Positions 1-6,013 of a stretch of DNA of 13,130 nt are shown here, one piece after another; position 1 is the stretch's first letter; the number at the start of each line of letters is the position of its first letter. The notes under the pieces are model-generated. The model did no database searches. It was not told where the DNA came from and saw nothing but the letters and a program-made list of their open reading frames with translations. The stretch is from Candidatus Margulisiibacteriota bacterium (GTDB lineage: Bacteria; Margulisbacteria; Termititenacia; Termititenacales; Termititenacaceae). The stretch is from the NCBI GenBank assembly GCA_031267055.1, contig JAIRZV010000099.1, positions 1 through 13,130 of the forward strand. The letters are read 5' to 3'. Position numbers and translations under genes: made by a program.

Positions 1-321
1 TTTGCCGTTTTTGACGATCAAAAAATCATCGATAAAACCGATCACACCCGTCAGCGTAAAAAGCGTCAATAAAATAATCACCTCATTAGTCAGGCGCGGC
101 AAGCCGCTCAAATACGGCAAGAATAAAACCGCCAGCAGATCGAGTGAGGCAATGATCATCAAACCGCCCATGACCGGTGTGCCAGCTTTGGCCTGATGCC
201 TTTGTGGGCTGCATTCACGCACGGCCTGTTTGAATTGGAAACGCCGCAAACAGCGCAAGCCTAAATAATTGATAAGAAAACTGATAAACATAGAGAACAA
301 AAAAATTAAGAAAATTTTCAC
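1..321 (-). CDS. mraY: MraY, phospho-N-acetylmuramoyl-pentapeptide transferase (5' part, cut by window edge)
   Basis: Integral membrane enzyme that transfers phospho-MurNAc-pentapeptide from UDP to undecaprenyl phosphate, giving lipid I in peptidoglycan synthesis. Only the first 107 codons are present. Visible: a hydrophobic first membrane segment (about residues 2-21) followed by a basic stretch, the family block AGTPVMGGLMII (46-57), a second membrane segment, and GVIGFIDDF (92-100) with the paired aspartates of the active site (98-99). The reading frame is open to base 1. I chose GTG at 321 as start because it keeps the whole first membrane helix; the first ATG, at 291, would cut that helix in half. 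Neither start has a clear Shine-Dalgarno, and an extended -10 box lies directly upstream of the GTG. The gene follows the XRE regulator gene by 31 bp on the same strand. Family identity is sure, the start less so. Confidence 0.93.
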   Translation of the reverse strand, partial: MKIFLIFLFSMFISFLINYLGLRCLRRFQFKQAVRECSPQRHQAKAGTPVMGGLMIIASLDLLAVLFLPYLSGLPRLTNEVIILLTLFTLTGVIGFIDDFLIVKNGK

Positions 322-328
322 GTTATTA

Positions 329-337
329 ATTATAACA
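329..337 (-). promoter_or_regulatory. Extended -10 element just upstream of mraY
   Basis: On the minus strand the sequence TGTTATAAT matches an extended -10 (TGnTATAAT), with TATAAT at 334-329. A transcript starting about 7 nt downstream would begin at or next to the GTG start of mraY (321), giving a leaderless or nearly leaderless mRNA. No good -35 is seen at 17 bp, which extended -10 promoters can lack. Functional use is inferred. Confidence 0.45.
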
Positions 338-352
338 TAAAAAACAAGCTAT

Positions 353-706
353 TTACCTCGATTTTTTCTTCGCCGCGGCATCCAGCGCTCGCAGGACAAA
401 ATCCCGCACTTCCGCACTGAGTCGGCGAAAGCCGGACAATAAACGCAGAGCATCGACATTGTCTTTGCTTTTGAGTCCGGATTTTTCCCGCACAAACCAG
501 TCCAATTCCAGACCGTAAGCATTAGCGATATTCACGATTGTGGTTAATTTAGCCAGCCGTTTGCCGTGCAGCAAATTGAAATATTGGCTGTAATCCAGAT
601 CCAAATCTTCGGCGGTCTGCTCGATTGTTTTTCCGCTCTCTTTTTTCAATTGGGTCAGTCGTTTGCCGATCAATGTCTTCAGATGCTTGTCTGTGGCCTT
701 TTCCAT
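353..706 (-). CDS. Small XRE/Cro-type helix-turn-helix regulator
   Basis: A 117-residue cytoplasmic protein. Residues 9-73 have the layout of an XRE (lambda repressor-like) DNA-binding domain: an RLTQLKKESGKTIEQTAEDL region (16-35), the turn and recognition helix around LDLDYSQYFNLLHGKR (35-50), then a helix TTIVNIANAYGLELDWFV (55-72). The remaining ~45 residues are charged and helical, ending in AAAKKKSR, with no recognisable effector domain. It has an ATG start with a weak AGGCGG-like ribosome site. It is divergent from the tail-fibre-like gene across a 147-bp AT-rich gap and is followed by mraY after 31 bp. The natural guess is that it represses the fibre gene and itself, as divergent XRE regulators often do; this is inference. 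It could instead be a stray regulator unrelated to the fibre gene. Confidence 0.85.
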   Translation of the reverse strand: MEKATDKHLKTLIGKRLTQLKKESGKTIEQTAEDLDLDYSQYFNLLHGKRLAKLTTIVNIANAYGLELDWFVREKSGLKSKDNVDALRLLSGFRRLSAEVRDFVLRALDAAAKKKSR

Positions 707-780
707 CTTAACACCGCCTATATAGTTTCTCTATTTATCTAGATTATTCTTATAGCAAGTATTCTATTTTTTTATATAGC
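707..780. promoter_or_regulatory. AT-rich divergent control region with repeated TATTCT words
   Basis: This stretch separates the XRE gene start from the fibre-gene promoter. It contains two direct TATTCT copies 15 bp apart (745-750 and 760-765), the palindrome ATCTAGAT (738-745), inverted ATAG/CTAT (752-755 and 764-767), and repeated TATATAG. The palindrome CACGTG (780-785) abuts the -35 of the plus promoter. These are the kind of short repeats an XRE dimer would bind, but no single operator stands out. I see no confident promoter for the minus-strand regulator. Confidence 0.3.
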
Positions 781-785
781 ACGTG

Positions 786-814
786 TTGACAAGCTACAAA
801 CAAGCCTCTATAAT
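786..814 (+). promoter_or_regulatory. Consensus sigma-70 promoter for the tail-fibre-like gene
   Basis: TTGACA (786-791) and TATAAT (809-814) are both perfect consensus hexamers at the optimal 17-bp spacing. Transcription would start near 821, giving a leader of about 32 nt. Such a perfect promoter normally implies strong expression unless repressed, which fits the divergent XRE regulator next door (inference). Confidence 0.85.
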
Positions 815-840
815 GTAACGTAGTAAACGATTATTTTTAA

Positions 841-847
841 AAGGGGG
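841..847 (+). promoter_or_regulatory. Strong ribosome binding site of the fibre gene
   Basis: AAGGGGG lies 6 nt before the ATG at 854. It is much stronger than most ribosome sites in this window and fixes the start. Confidence 0.75.
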
Positions 848-853
848 CTGTTT

Positions 854-1981
854 ATGGCGAACAATTACACAGATAGTTATGACGGGATCGCAACAGGCGC
901 TCCGCTCTCGGCAGCAAAGATGACCGCCGCGCTGAATACTAAAGAAAAGGTGGCAAATAAAAAAGATACTATAACCGCCGGTAGTTCTACAGAATATCCT
1001 TCATCTAAAGCGGTGACGGACGCTCTGGGCGGCAAGCAAGATAATATCCTCGGTGGCACGGCCAAAAATATCGTGGCTTACTCCGGCACGGCGGGAACGT
1101 TTAGCGAGTTGACCAGAGTTGCAACAACTATGGAGACCAGCGTGACTAACGCCAGCGATGACAAAATACCGACGGAAAAAGCGGTCTGTAGTATCTTGAA
1201 CGGGACAAACAACGATATAGTGCATAAAAGCGGCATGGAAACTATCACCAATGTTAAAACTTTTGGCACGGCGAGTGCAGCAGCCGAACCGGTATTGGGC
1301 AAGACCAAAACAACCGACGCTGAGAATGATGGCGCGAAATTTGCCACTGAAGCGCAGGTGTATAAAAAACAGGACAAATTGACCGACGCGCAGTTAACGT
1401 TGTTGAATTCACTGGGCACTTTGAGTTTTTTCCCGAAAGGCACGATATTGGCTTTCAGCAAAACCGCTTGGGAGGATGATACAAGCGACGATTTCCGGAG
1501 GATTTGGAAAGTCTGCAATGCCGCCAATCACGCTGCTAACTCAAGCATACCCGATTTGACAAATAAATTCTTGCGCGGCGGCAACCCCGATGATTATGGC
1601 GCTACCGGCAATGGCCAAAAAACACTGTCTATAAATGAAATCCCTGCACATAGTCATACCGGCAGCGCCGAGGACGCAGGAAGCCACAGACACGATTTCT
1701 CCATACCGCGCTGGACCGGTGATGGCGGAGTAAGCGGCATTGATAACACAACAACAACTAATAAATCTGGCAATTATATTGTTGGACATAATAGGGACAA
1801 TCCAGCTGATGCAGCATTTAATCTAGCTTCCAGTGTTACATACCTATTCACGGGCACAAACAACATAAGCGAAGTTTCCGCGCACGCTCATACGCTTGAT
1901 ATCGACAACAGCGGCGGCGGACAGGCTTTCGATGTAGTACCGGCTTATTACACTGTTATCTATATAATGAAAATAGTTTAG
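854..1981 (+). CDS. Phage tail-fibre / tail-collar-like protein, orphan
   Basis: A 375-residue protein without signal peptide or membrane helix. The N-terminal half has degenerate repeats seen in phage tail-fibre shafts: YPSSKAVTDALGGKQD (48-63), KIPTEKAVCSILNG (104-117) and KFATEAQVYKKQDKL (162-176). The C-terminal half looks like a tail-collar or fibre-tip domain: FFPKGTILAFS (192-202), IPDLTNKFLRGG (232-243), the histidine-rich NEIPAHSHTGS (261-271) and GSHRHDF (276-282), SAHAHTLDI (342-350), and an ending AFDVVPAYYTVIYIMKIV (358-375). That ending is typical of collar proteins, whose HxH pairs bind metal along a trimer axis in T4-type fibres (family knowledge). Role by analogy: trimeric receptor-binding adhesin. 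It has its own consensus promoter and strong ribosome site, and no tail, baseplate, lysis or fibre-chaperone gene nearby. Possible explanations are a decayed prophage remnant kept as an adhesin, or a fibre for an injection or bacteriocin-like particle encoded elsewhere. Domain call good, role unknown. Confidence 0.82.
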   Translation: MANNYTDSYDGIATGAPLSAAKMTAALNTKEKVANKKDTITAGSSTEYPSSKAVTDALGGKQDNILGGTAKNIVAYSGTAGTFSELTRVATTMETSVTNASDDKIPTEKAVCSILNGTNNDIVHKSGMETITNVKTFGTASAAAEPVLGKTKTTDAENDGAKFATEAQVYKKQDKLTDAQLTLLNSLGTLSFFPKGTILAFSKTAWEDDTSDDFRRIWKVCNAANHAANSSIPDLTNKFLRGGNPDDYGATGNGQKTLSINEIPAHSHTGSAEDAGSHRHDFSIPRWTGDGGVSGIDNTTTTNKSGNYIVGHNRDNPADAAFNLASSVTYLFTGTNNISEVSAHAHTLDIDNSGGGQAFDVVPAYYTVIYIMKIV

Positions 1982-2038
1982 TCTATCCTGTGGTCATCTC
2001 AGTTACAATTAGCGGTCGTGGTCTTTTGGTTTAGCTAA
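1982..2038. other. Short convergent gap between fibre gene and hisD
   Basis: These 57 bp separate two convergent genes. A weak inverted repeat ATTAGC/GCTAAT (2008-2013 and 2034-2039) with a 20-nt loop is present, but no T-run follows on either strand. I do not see a convincing intrinsic terminator here for either gene. Confidence 0.5.
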
Positions 2039-3319
2039 TCATTTCAGTCGGATCCGCACCGAATGGGCATGCGCGGTTAAACCCTCCGCTTTGGCTAAAA
2101 CAGCAATATATTTTTGCGCGGCTTGCAAATCGCTTTTAGCATACTCCAGCAGTGAAGTGCGTTTGATAAAATCATCCACGCCCAGCGGTGAAGCAAAACG
2201 TGCCGTGCCGCCCGTCGGCAGGACATGATTTGGTCCGGCAAAATAATCGCCCAGCGCCACCGGAGAATACGCGCCGATAAAAATCGCGCCGGCATTGTTG
2301 ATCTGTTCGGCCATGGTTTCCGCGTCTTTGAGCATTATTTGCAAATGTTCCGGCGCAATTAGATCAGCTAATCGCCCAAAATCCGCACGGTCGGTGATCA
2401 CGAAAATCCCGCCGTAATTATCCAAAGATTGTTCAATAATTTTACGCCGCGGCAGTTTCTTAATCTGCCTACCCGCTTCCGCAGCCACAGCTTTAGCCAA
2501 AGCCAGACTGTCCGTGAGCAGCAATGACGAAGCTTGCGGATCGTGTTCGGACTGCGCCAGCAGATCAGCGGCGACAAATTTAGGATTGGCGGTTTTGTCA
2601 GCTAAAATCAGACAGTCCGAAGGGCCGGCCAGTTTATCAAAACCGACTGCGCCATACAGCAGTTTTTTAGCCAGCGTCACATAAACATTGCCCGGACCGG
2701 CGATCAGGTCCACGCGCGCGATGCTCTCCGTGCCGTAAGCCAGCGCCGCGACAGCCTGCGCTCCGCCGCACAAATAAATCTCGTCAATGCCCAGCTCGCA
2801 AGCCGCGGCTAGCAGCGCGGGAGGCGCGGAGCCGTTTTTATCCGGCGGAGTCACGACACAGATACGCGGCACACCGGCCAGTTTCGCCGGAATGACATTC
2901 ATCAGCAAAGACGACGGATAAAAAGCCCGCCCGCCCGGCACATACACTCCGGCGGCGGACACCGGCGAATAACGCAAACCCATGCGCGATTTCCGGCCGG
3001 TCTTGGTCAGCCACGAGCGCGGCACTTGTCGCAAATGATAATCGGCAATATTTTTAATCGCCAGCCGCAGGGCTTTTAATAAAGTTTTGTCCAGTTGTCC
3101 GCGCGCCAGTTCGATCTCCAGCGGATCCACACGCAGGTTCTGCAAACGCACGCCGTCAAATTCTCGTGTGTATTTTAAAACAGCGCGGTCACCCTGCTGT
3201 CGGACATTTTGGATAATTTCCGCGACAATTTTAGTTTCCGGCCGCTGCCAGGTTAATTCGCCACGCGCGCCGATTTGCCGCAATTTTTCTTCAATGCTTT
3301 TGGTGTAAATCTTGAGCAT
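2039..3319 (-). CDS. hisD: Histidinol dehydrogenase
   Basis: Zinc- and NAD-dependent cytoplasmic enzyme that oxidises L-histidinol to L-histidine through the aldehyde, the last two steps of histidine synthesis. The 426 residues match the usual family length. Key blocks: AGVYVPGGRAFYPSSLLM (123-140), CGGAQAVAALAYGTESI (184-200), GPGNVYVTLAKKLLYG (208-223), AGPSDCLILAD (231-241), and LLAQSEHDPQ (253-262) holding zinc ligands Q256 and H259. Then come APEHLQ (322-327) with the catalytic Glu-His pair, GDYFAGPNHVLPTGG (357-371) with ligand D358, and LTAHAHS (414-420) with ligand H417. All expected catalytic and metal residues are present. It is the last gene of the packed minus-strand run, its ATG touching the aroA stop, and an AAAAGG-like site lies upstream. 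Downstream it converges on the fibre gene. Confidence 0.98.
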   Translation of the reverse strand: MLKIYTKSIEEKLRQIGARGELTWQRPETKIVAEIIQNVRQQGDRAVLKYTREFDGVRLQNLRVDPLEIELARGQLDKTLLKALRLAIKNIADYHLRQVPRSWLTKTGRKSRMGLRYSPVSAAGVYVPGGRAFYPSSLLMNVIPAKLAGVPRICVVTPPDKNGSAPPALLAAACELGIDEIYLCGGAQAVAALAYGTESIARVDLIAGPGNVYVTLAKKLLYGAVGFDKLAGPSDCLILADKTANPKFVAADLLAQSEHDPQASSLLLTDSLALAKAVAAEAGRQIKKLPRRKIIEQSLDNYGGIFVITDRADFGRLADLIAPEHLQIMLKDAETMAEQINNAGAIFIGAYSPVALGDYFAGPNHVLPTGGTARFASPLGVDDFIKRTSLLEYAKSDLQAAQKYIAVLAKAEGLTAHAHSVRIRLK

Positions 3320-4630
3320 TTATTTGACTGCCTTTTGGAGCAAAGCCGCAAAACCTGGAAAAGAAGTTTCGATGCATTTGTCGTCCGTGATCGTCGTTTC
3401 TTTTTGATTCAGCAGGCCGAATACCGCGGCGGACATGGCAATGCGGTGATCATAATGAGAGCTGATTTTCACCGGCGTGGTTATTTGCAACTCCGGACTG
3501 CCGTCAATGACAAAACCGTCACTGGTTTCCGCCGCGGAGACGCCAAAACTCTTCAACGTCTCCACGACCGTTTTGATCCGGTCTGATTCTTTTACACGCA
3601 GCTCCTCAGCATTTTTAACCACAGTCCGGCCTTTGGCCAGCGCGGCCGCCACGGCAAAAATCGGCGCTTCGTCGATCATGCGCAGCAGTAATTCTCCGCC
3701 GACTTCCACAGCTTTGAGCGGCGAATGCACAATTTGCAAATCCGCGGCCGGCTCGCCGGAAAGCATTTTTTTATTTTGCCAGGTTATTTTTGCGCCCATT
3801 TTTTTCAAAACATCGAGCAGACCGATGCGTGTGGGATTGACGCCCACATTTTTAAGCAGCAGCTTGCTACCGGGTACGATCAATGCTGCCACAATAAAAA
3901 ACGCCGCGGCGGAGAAATCACCCGGGATTTTGATTTTCAAACCGCCTTTGAGTTTATGTTTGCCGTTCGGCAAAGTAACCTTGTGCTTGCCGTTTGGCAG
4001 TGCAGTAATCCGCAGTTTGACGCCAAAAGTTTTGAACATGCGCTCGGTGTGGTCGCGGGACAACGCCGGCTCGGTAACACTGGTCTCTCCACGCGCATAC
4101 AGACCGGCCAGCAAAATCGCGGATTTGACCTGTGCGGAAGCCAGTGGCGACTCGTAAGCAATGCCGACAAGCTGTTTGGTGTTTTTATTATTGACGATGA
4201 CCAGCGGCGCTTTGTCGCCGTTGAATTCCGCGCCCATGCGGTGCAACGGCTCAATGACCCGTCCCATCGGCCTTTTTTGAATAGATTCGTCACCGGTCAG
4301 TTTGGCGGTAAAATCCTGTCCGGCCAGCACGCCAGCCAGTAGCCGAAAAGCCGTGCCGGAATTCCCAACATCCATTTGCCCGTCTGGTTTGCGCAAGCCT
4401 TTGAGGCCATGGCCTTTGATGAGCAGTTTGTCTTTTTTGTCCCGACACTCCACGCCCAGCATTTTGAAAATTTTCAGCGTATGCAGACAATCCTGCCCGC
4501 GCAAAAAACCGCCGATCTCCGTCTTGCCGTCGGCCAGCGCCGCCAGGATCACCGCGCGATGCGAGATAGATTTATCTCCGGGCATCGTGAGCGCGCCGCG
4601 CAAACCTTTTTTCGCGCCGGTGATTTTCAT
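3320..4630 (-). CDS. aroA: 3-phosphoshikimate 1-carboxyvinyltransferase (EPSP synthase)
   Basis: Cytoplasmic enzyme that joins shikimate-3-phosphate and phosphoenolpyruvate to EPSP, sixth step of the shikimate pathway. The 436 residues show the two-domain fold's hallmarks: MPGDKSISHRAVIL (16-29), GNSGTAFRLL (89-98), SIQKRPMGRV (116-125), SPLASAQVKSAILLAGL (161-177), PGDFSAAAFF (236-245), DEAPIFAVAAA (320-330) with the catalytic aspartate D320, ELRVKESDRI (343-352) and YDHRIAMS (393-400). The GNSGTAFR/SIQKRPM style resembles Gram-positive-like EPSP synthases more than the E. coli form; that is an impression only. Oddity: residues 211-228 are a tandem duplication, LPNGKHKVT followed by LPNGKHKLK, in a surface region ahead of the PGDFS block. 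The start overlaps the hisG stop (ATGA). It sits between histidine genes, so aromatic and histidine synthesis share this transcript. Confidence 0.97.
   Translation of the reverse strand: MKITGAKKGLRGALTMPGDKSISHRAVILAALADGKTEIGGFLRGQDCLHTLKIFKMLGVECRDKKDKLLIKGHGLKGLRKPDGQMDVGNSGTAFRLLAGVLAGQDFTAKLTGDESIQKRPMGRVIEPLHRMGAEFNGDKAPLVIVNNKNTKQLVGIAYESPLASAQVKSAILLAGLYARGETSVTEPALSRDHTERMFKTFGVKLRITALPNGKHKVTLPNGKHKLKGGLKIKIPGDFSAAAFFIVAALIVPGSKLLLKNVGVNPTRIGLLDVLKKMGAKITWQNKKMLSGEPAADLQIVHSPLKAVEVGGELLLRMIDEAPIFAVAAALAKGRTVVKNAEELRVKESDRIKTVVETLKSFGVSAAETSDGFVIDGSPELQITTPVKISSHYDHRIAMSAAVFGLLNQKETTITDDKCIETSFPGFAALLQKAVK
3947..4000 (-). repeat. 27-bp tandem duplication inside aroA
   Basis: Two adjacent nine-codon units encode LPNGKHKVT and LPNGKHKLK. 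Seven residues are identical while several codons differ at the third base, so the duplication is not brand new. It keeps the frame and lies outside the catalytic motifs. Confidence 0.85.
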
Positions 4631-5253
4631 ACGGCTTTTTTTATCCTTTGGGCCAAGGCCAGAATTTCCTTGTAACGGCTTTTGGCTTTGACGCGGTTGG
4701 CGATCAGCCGCGCTGTGCTGATATAAATCTCGTCCACCACTTCCAGGCCGTTTTCCTGCAAAGTTTTGCCGGTCGCCACCAGATCCACGATCACATCGGA
4801 CAGGCCGTCGAGCGGCGCCAGCTCCACCGAGCCGTACAATTTAATCAGCTCTACATCTATATCCAGCTTTTCCTGAAAATATTCCGTCGCGGAATTCAAA
4901 AATTTGGTCGCCACACGCAGTCCAGCGCGCAAAGTGTCTTTGCGGTACGCACCCTTGAGCGTGGCTACGACCAGACGGCAATAACCAAATTTCAAATCCA
5001 GCAGCTCGGTGATTTTGTGGCGGCCTTCTACCAAAACATCTTTACCGGCTATGCCTAAATCAGCCGCGCCGTACTCCACATAAACCGGCACATCAGCCGG
5101 ACGCACGATCAGAAAACGGCACTTTTTATCCGCATCGGTGAATTCCAGTTTACGCGAAATATCGTCCGCCGCCGGCACACGCAGGCCGACCTTGCGGAAA
5201 ACTTTCAAAGCTTCCGACAGCAAGTAACCTTTGGACAAAGCAATTGTCAGCAT
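4627..5253 (-). CDS. hisG: ATP phosphoribosyltransferase catalytic subunit, short form
   Basis: First, committed enzyme of histidine synthesis: condenses ATP with PRPP to N1-(5-phosphoribosyl)-ATP. The 208 residues are the short HisG form, which lacks the C-terminal regulatory domain and needs HisZ, encoded directly upstream. Motifs: ALSKG (5-9), RPADVPVYVEYGAADLGIAG (51-70), and the PRPP loop region VIVDLVATGKTLQENG (154-169), then IYISTARLIANR (176-187). A longer open frame extends upstream to 5553, but that part overlaps hisZ in another frame and has no similarity to HisG. The ATG at 5253 with an AGAGGAT ribosome site about 6 nt upstream, 13 bp after the hisZ stop, is the real start. In short-form systems histidine feedback acts through HisZ (family knowledge). 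Confidence 0.97.
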   Translation of the reverse strand: MLTIALSKGYLLSEALKVFRKVGLRVPAADDISRKLEFTDADKKCRFLIVRPADVPVYVEYGAADLGIAGKDVLVEGRHKITELLDLKFGYCRLVVATLKGAYRKDTLRAGLRVATKFLNSATEYFQEKLDIDVELIKLYGSVELAPLDGLSDVIVDLVATGKTLQENGLEVVDEIYISTARLIANRVKAKSRYKEILALAQRIKKAV

Positions 5254-5266
5254 TTTTATCCTCTTT

Positions 5267-6013
5267 TTATTCTTTCTGCGCCGCCAAAGCCAGCAGCAAT
5301 TTGTCCAGATTGAACGCGAAGCCGACCGCCGGCCTCTGGCGGCCAAACACCGCGCAAAGATTATCGTAACGTCCGCCGGAGCCAAGAATGTAGCCCATCT
5401 CCGGCACAAAACATTCAAAATACAAGCCGGTGTAATAATCCAAATCCACAGACAACAATTCGGACAAACGCGGCAAACGTCCCAGCGCGGCAAAATCCTG
5501 ACGCTGCAAAGCTTTGCGCTGTTTAGCCGGCAGACGCTGTATCTGTCCGGCATTGGTCTGTTCGATACGGTAATTTTTCAAACCGCTTGTCCGCAAAACA
5601 TTTTCCGCCAATTTCAAAATTTCCTGATCGCCGCGCGCGCCAGACACCCCGAGCAGCTCCACACCGATCTGGTGGAATTGCTGATTTTGGCCGATCTCCA
5701 GCTGCGCGGCGCGGTACACATCGCCGGAATAATAAAAACGCAGCGGGCCATTTTGTTCGCGCAAACGTGTGCCAGCCACGCGCGCGATCTGGGTGGTAAT
5801 GTCTGGCCGCAAAATCATTTGTGTGCCTCTATGGTCAAAAAAACGATATGCCGTGGTTTTCAAATGTTCGGGCAAACCGGCGCTCAATCTGTCGTATTCT
5901 TCAAAAGTCGGAGTAACAATTTCCGCATAGCCAGCGCGTTCCAGCAGATTGGTAATTTTTTGCAAAATCTCGCGGCGCGCGGTAACTTCCGGCGGCAGTA
6001 AATCTTTATTCAT
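5267..6013 (-). CDS. hisZ: ATP phosphoribosyltransferase regulatory subunit (HisRS-like), compact form
   Basis: Paralogue of histidyl-tRNA synthetase's catalytic domain that lacks aminoacylation and forms the active, histidine-regulated complex with short HisG. The 248 residues show class II synthetase-like blocks: FDHRGTQMILRPDITTQIAR (59-78), LRFYYSGDVYR (91-101), HQIGVELLG (114-122), LDYYTGLYFECFVP (191-204), GSGGRYDNL (211-219) and GFAFNLDKLL (231-240). There is no anticodon-binding domain. Compared with the ~390 residues of many HisZ proteins, the region between 143 and 190 is strongly shortened; compact HisZ of about 275 residues are known in other bacteria. The ATG start overlaps the ftcD stop by 8 bp, with GGAG 6 nt upstream inside ftcD. 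Immediate linkage to short hisG is strong functional support. Confidence 0.95.
   Translation of the reverse strand: MNKDLLPPEVTARREILQKITNLLERAGYAEIVTPTFEEYDRLSAGLPEHLKTTAYRFFDHRGTQMILRPDITTQIARVAGTRLREQNGPLRFYYSGDVYRAAQLEIGQNQQFHQIGVELLGVSGARGDQEILKLAENVLRTSGLKNYRIEQTNAGQIQRLPAKQRKALQRQDFAALGRLPRLSELLSVDLDYYTGLYFECFVPEMGYILGSGGRYDNLCAVFGRQRPAVGFAFNLDKLLLALAAQKE

Noticed and set aside
1078..1527. Minus-strand open frame of 149 codons inside the fibre gene
   Set aside because: It is a shadow of the plus-strand gene, which has promoter, ribosome site and recognisable domains.
854..1981. Diversity-generating retroelement target protein
   Set aside because: The C-terminal fold suggests a variable receptor-binding tip, but I see no reverse transcriptase, accessory gene, template repeat or adenine-biased copy in the window.
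353..1981. Complete prophage between mraY and hisD
   Set aside because: Only a regulator and one fibre gene are present; no integrase, capsid, tail, lysis genes or attachment repeats are seen.
2008..2039. Intrinsic terminator between the fibre gene and hisD
   Set aside because: The inverted repeat is only 6 bp with a 20-nt loop and no T-run on either strand.
3477..4342. Long plus-strand open frames antisense to aroA
   Set aside because: The minus-strand frame encodes a complete EPSP synthase with all motifs; the antisense frames reflect base composition.
5254..5553. N-terminal extension of hisG up to 5553
   Set aside because: It overlaps hisZ in another frame, is rich in Cys/Trp/Arg as shadow frames are, and lies before the real ATG with its own ribosome site.
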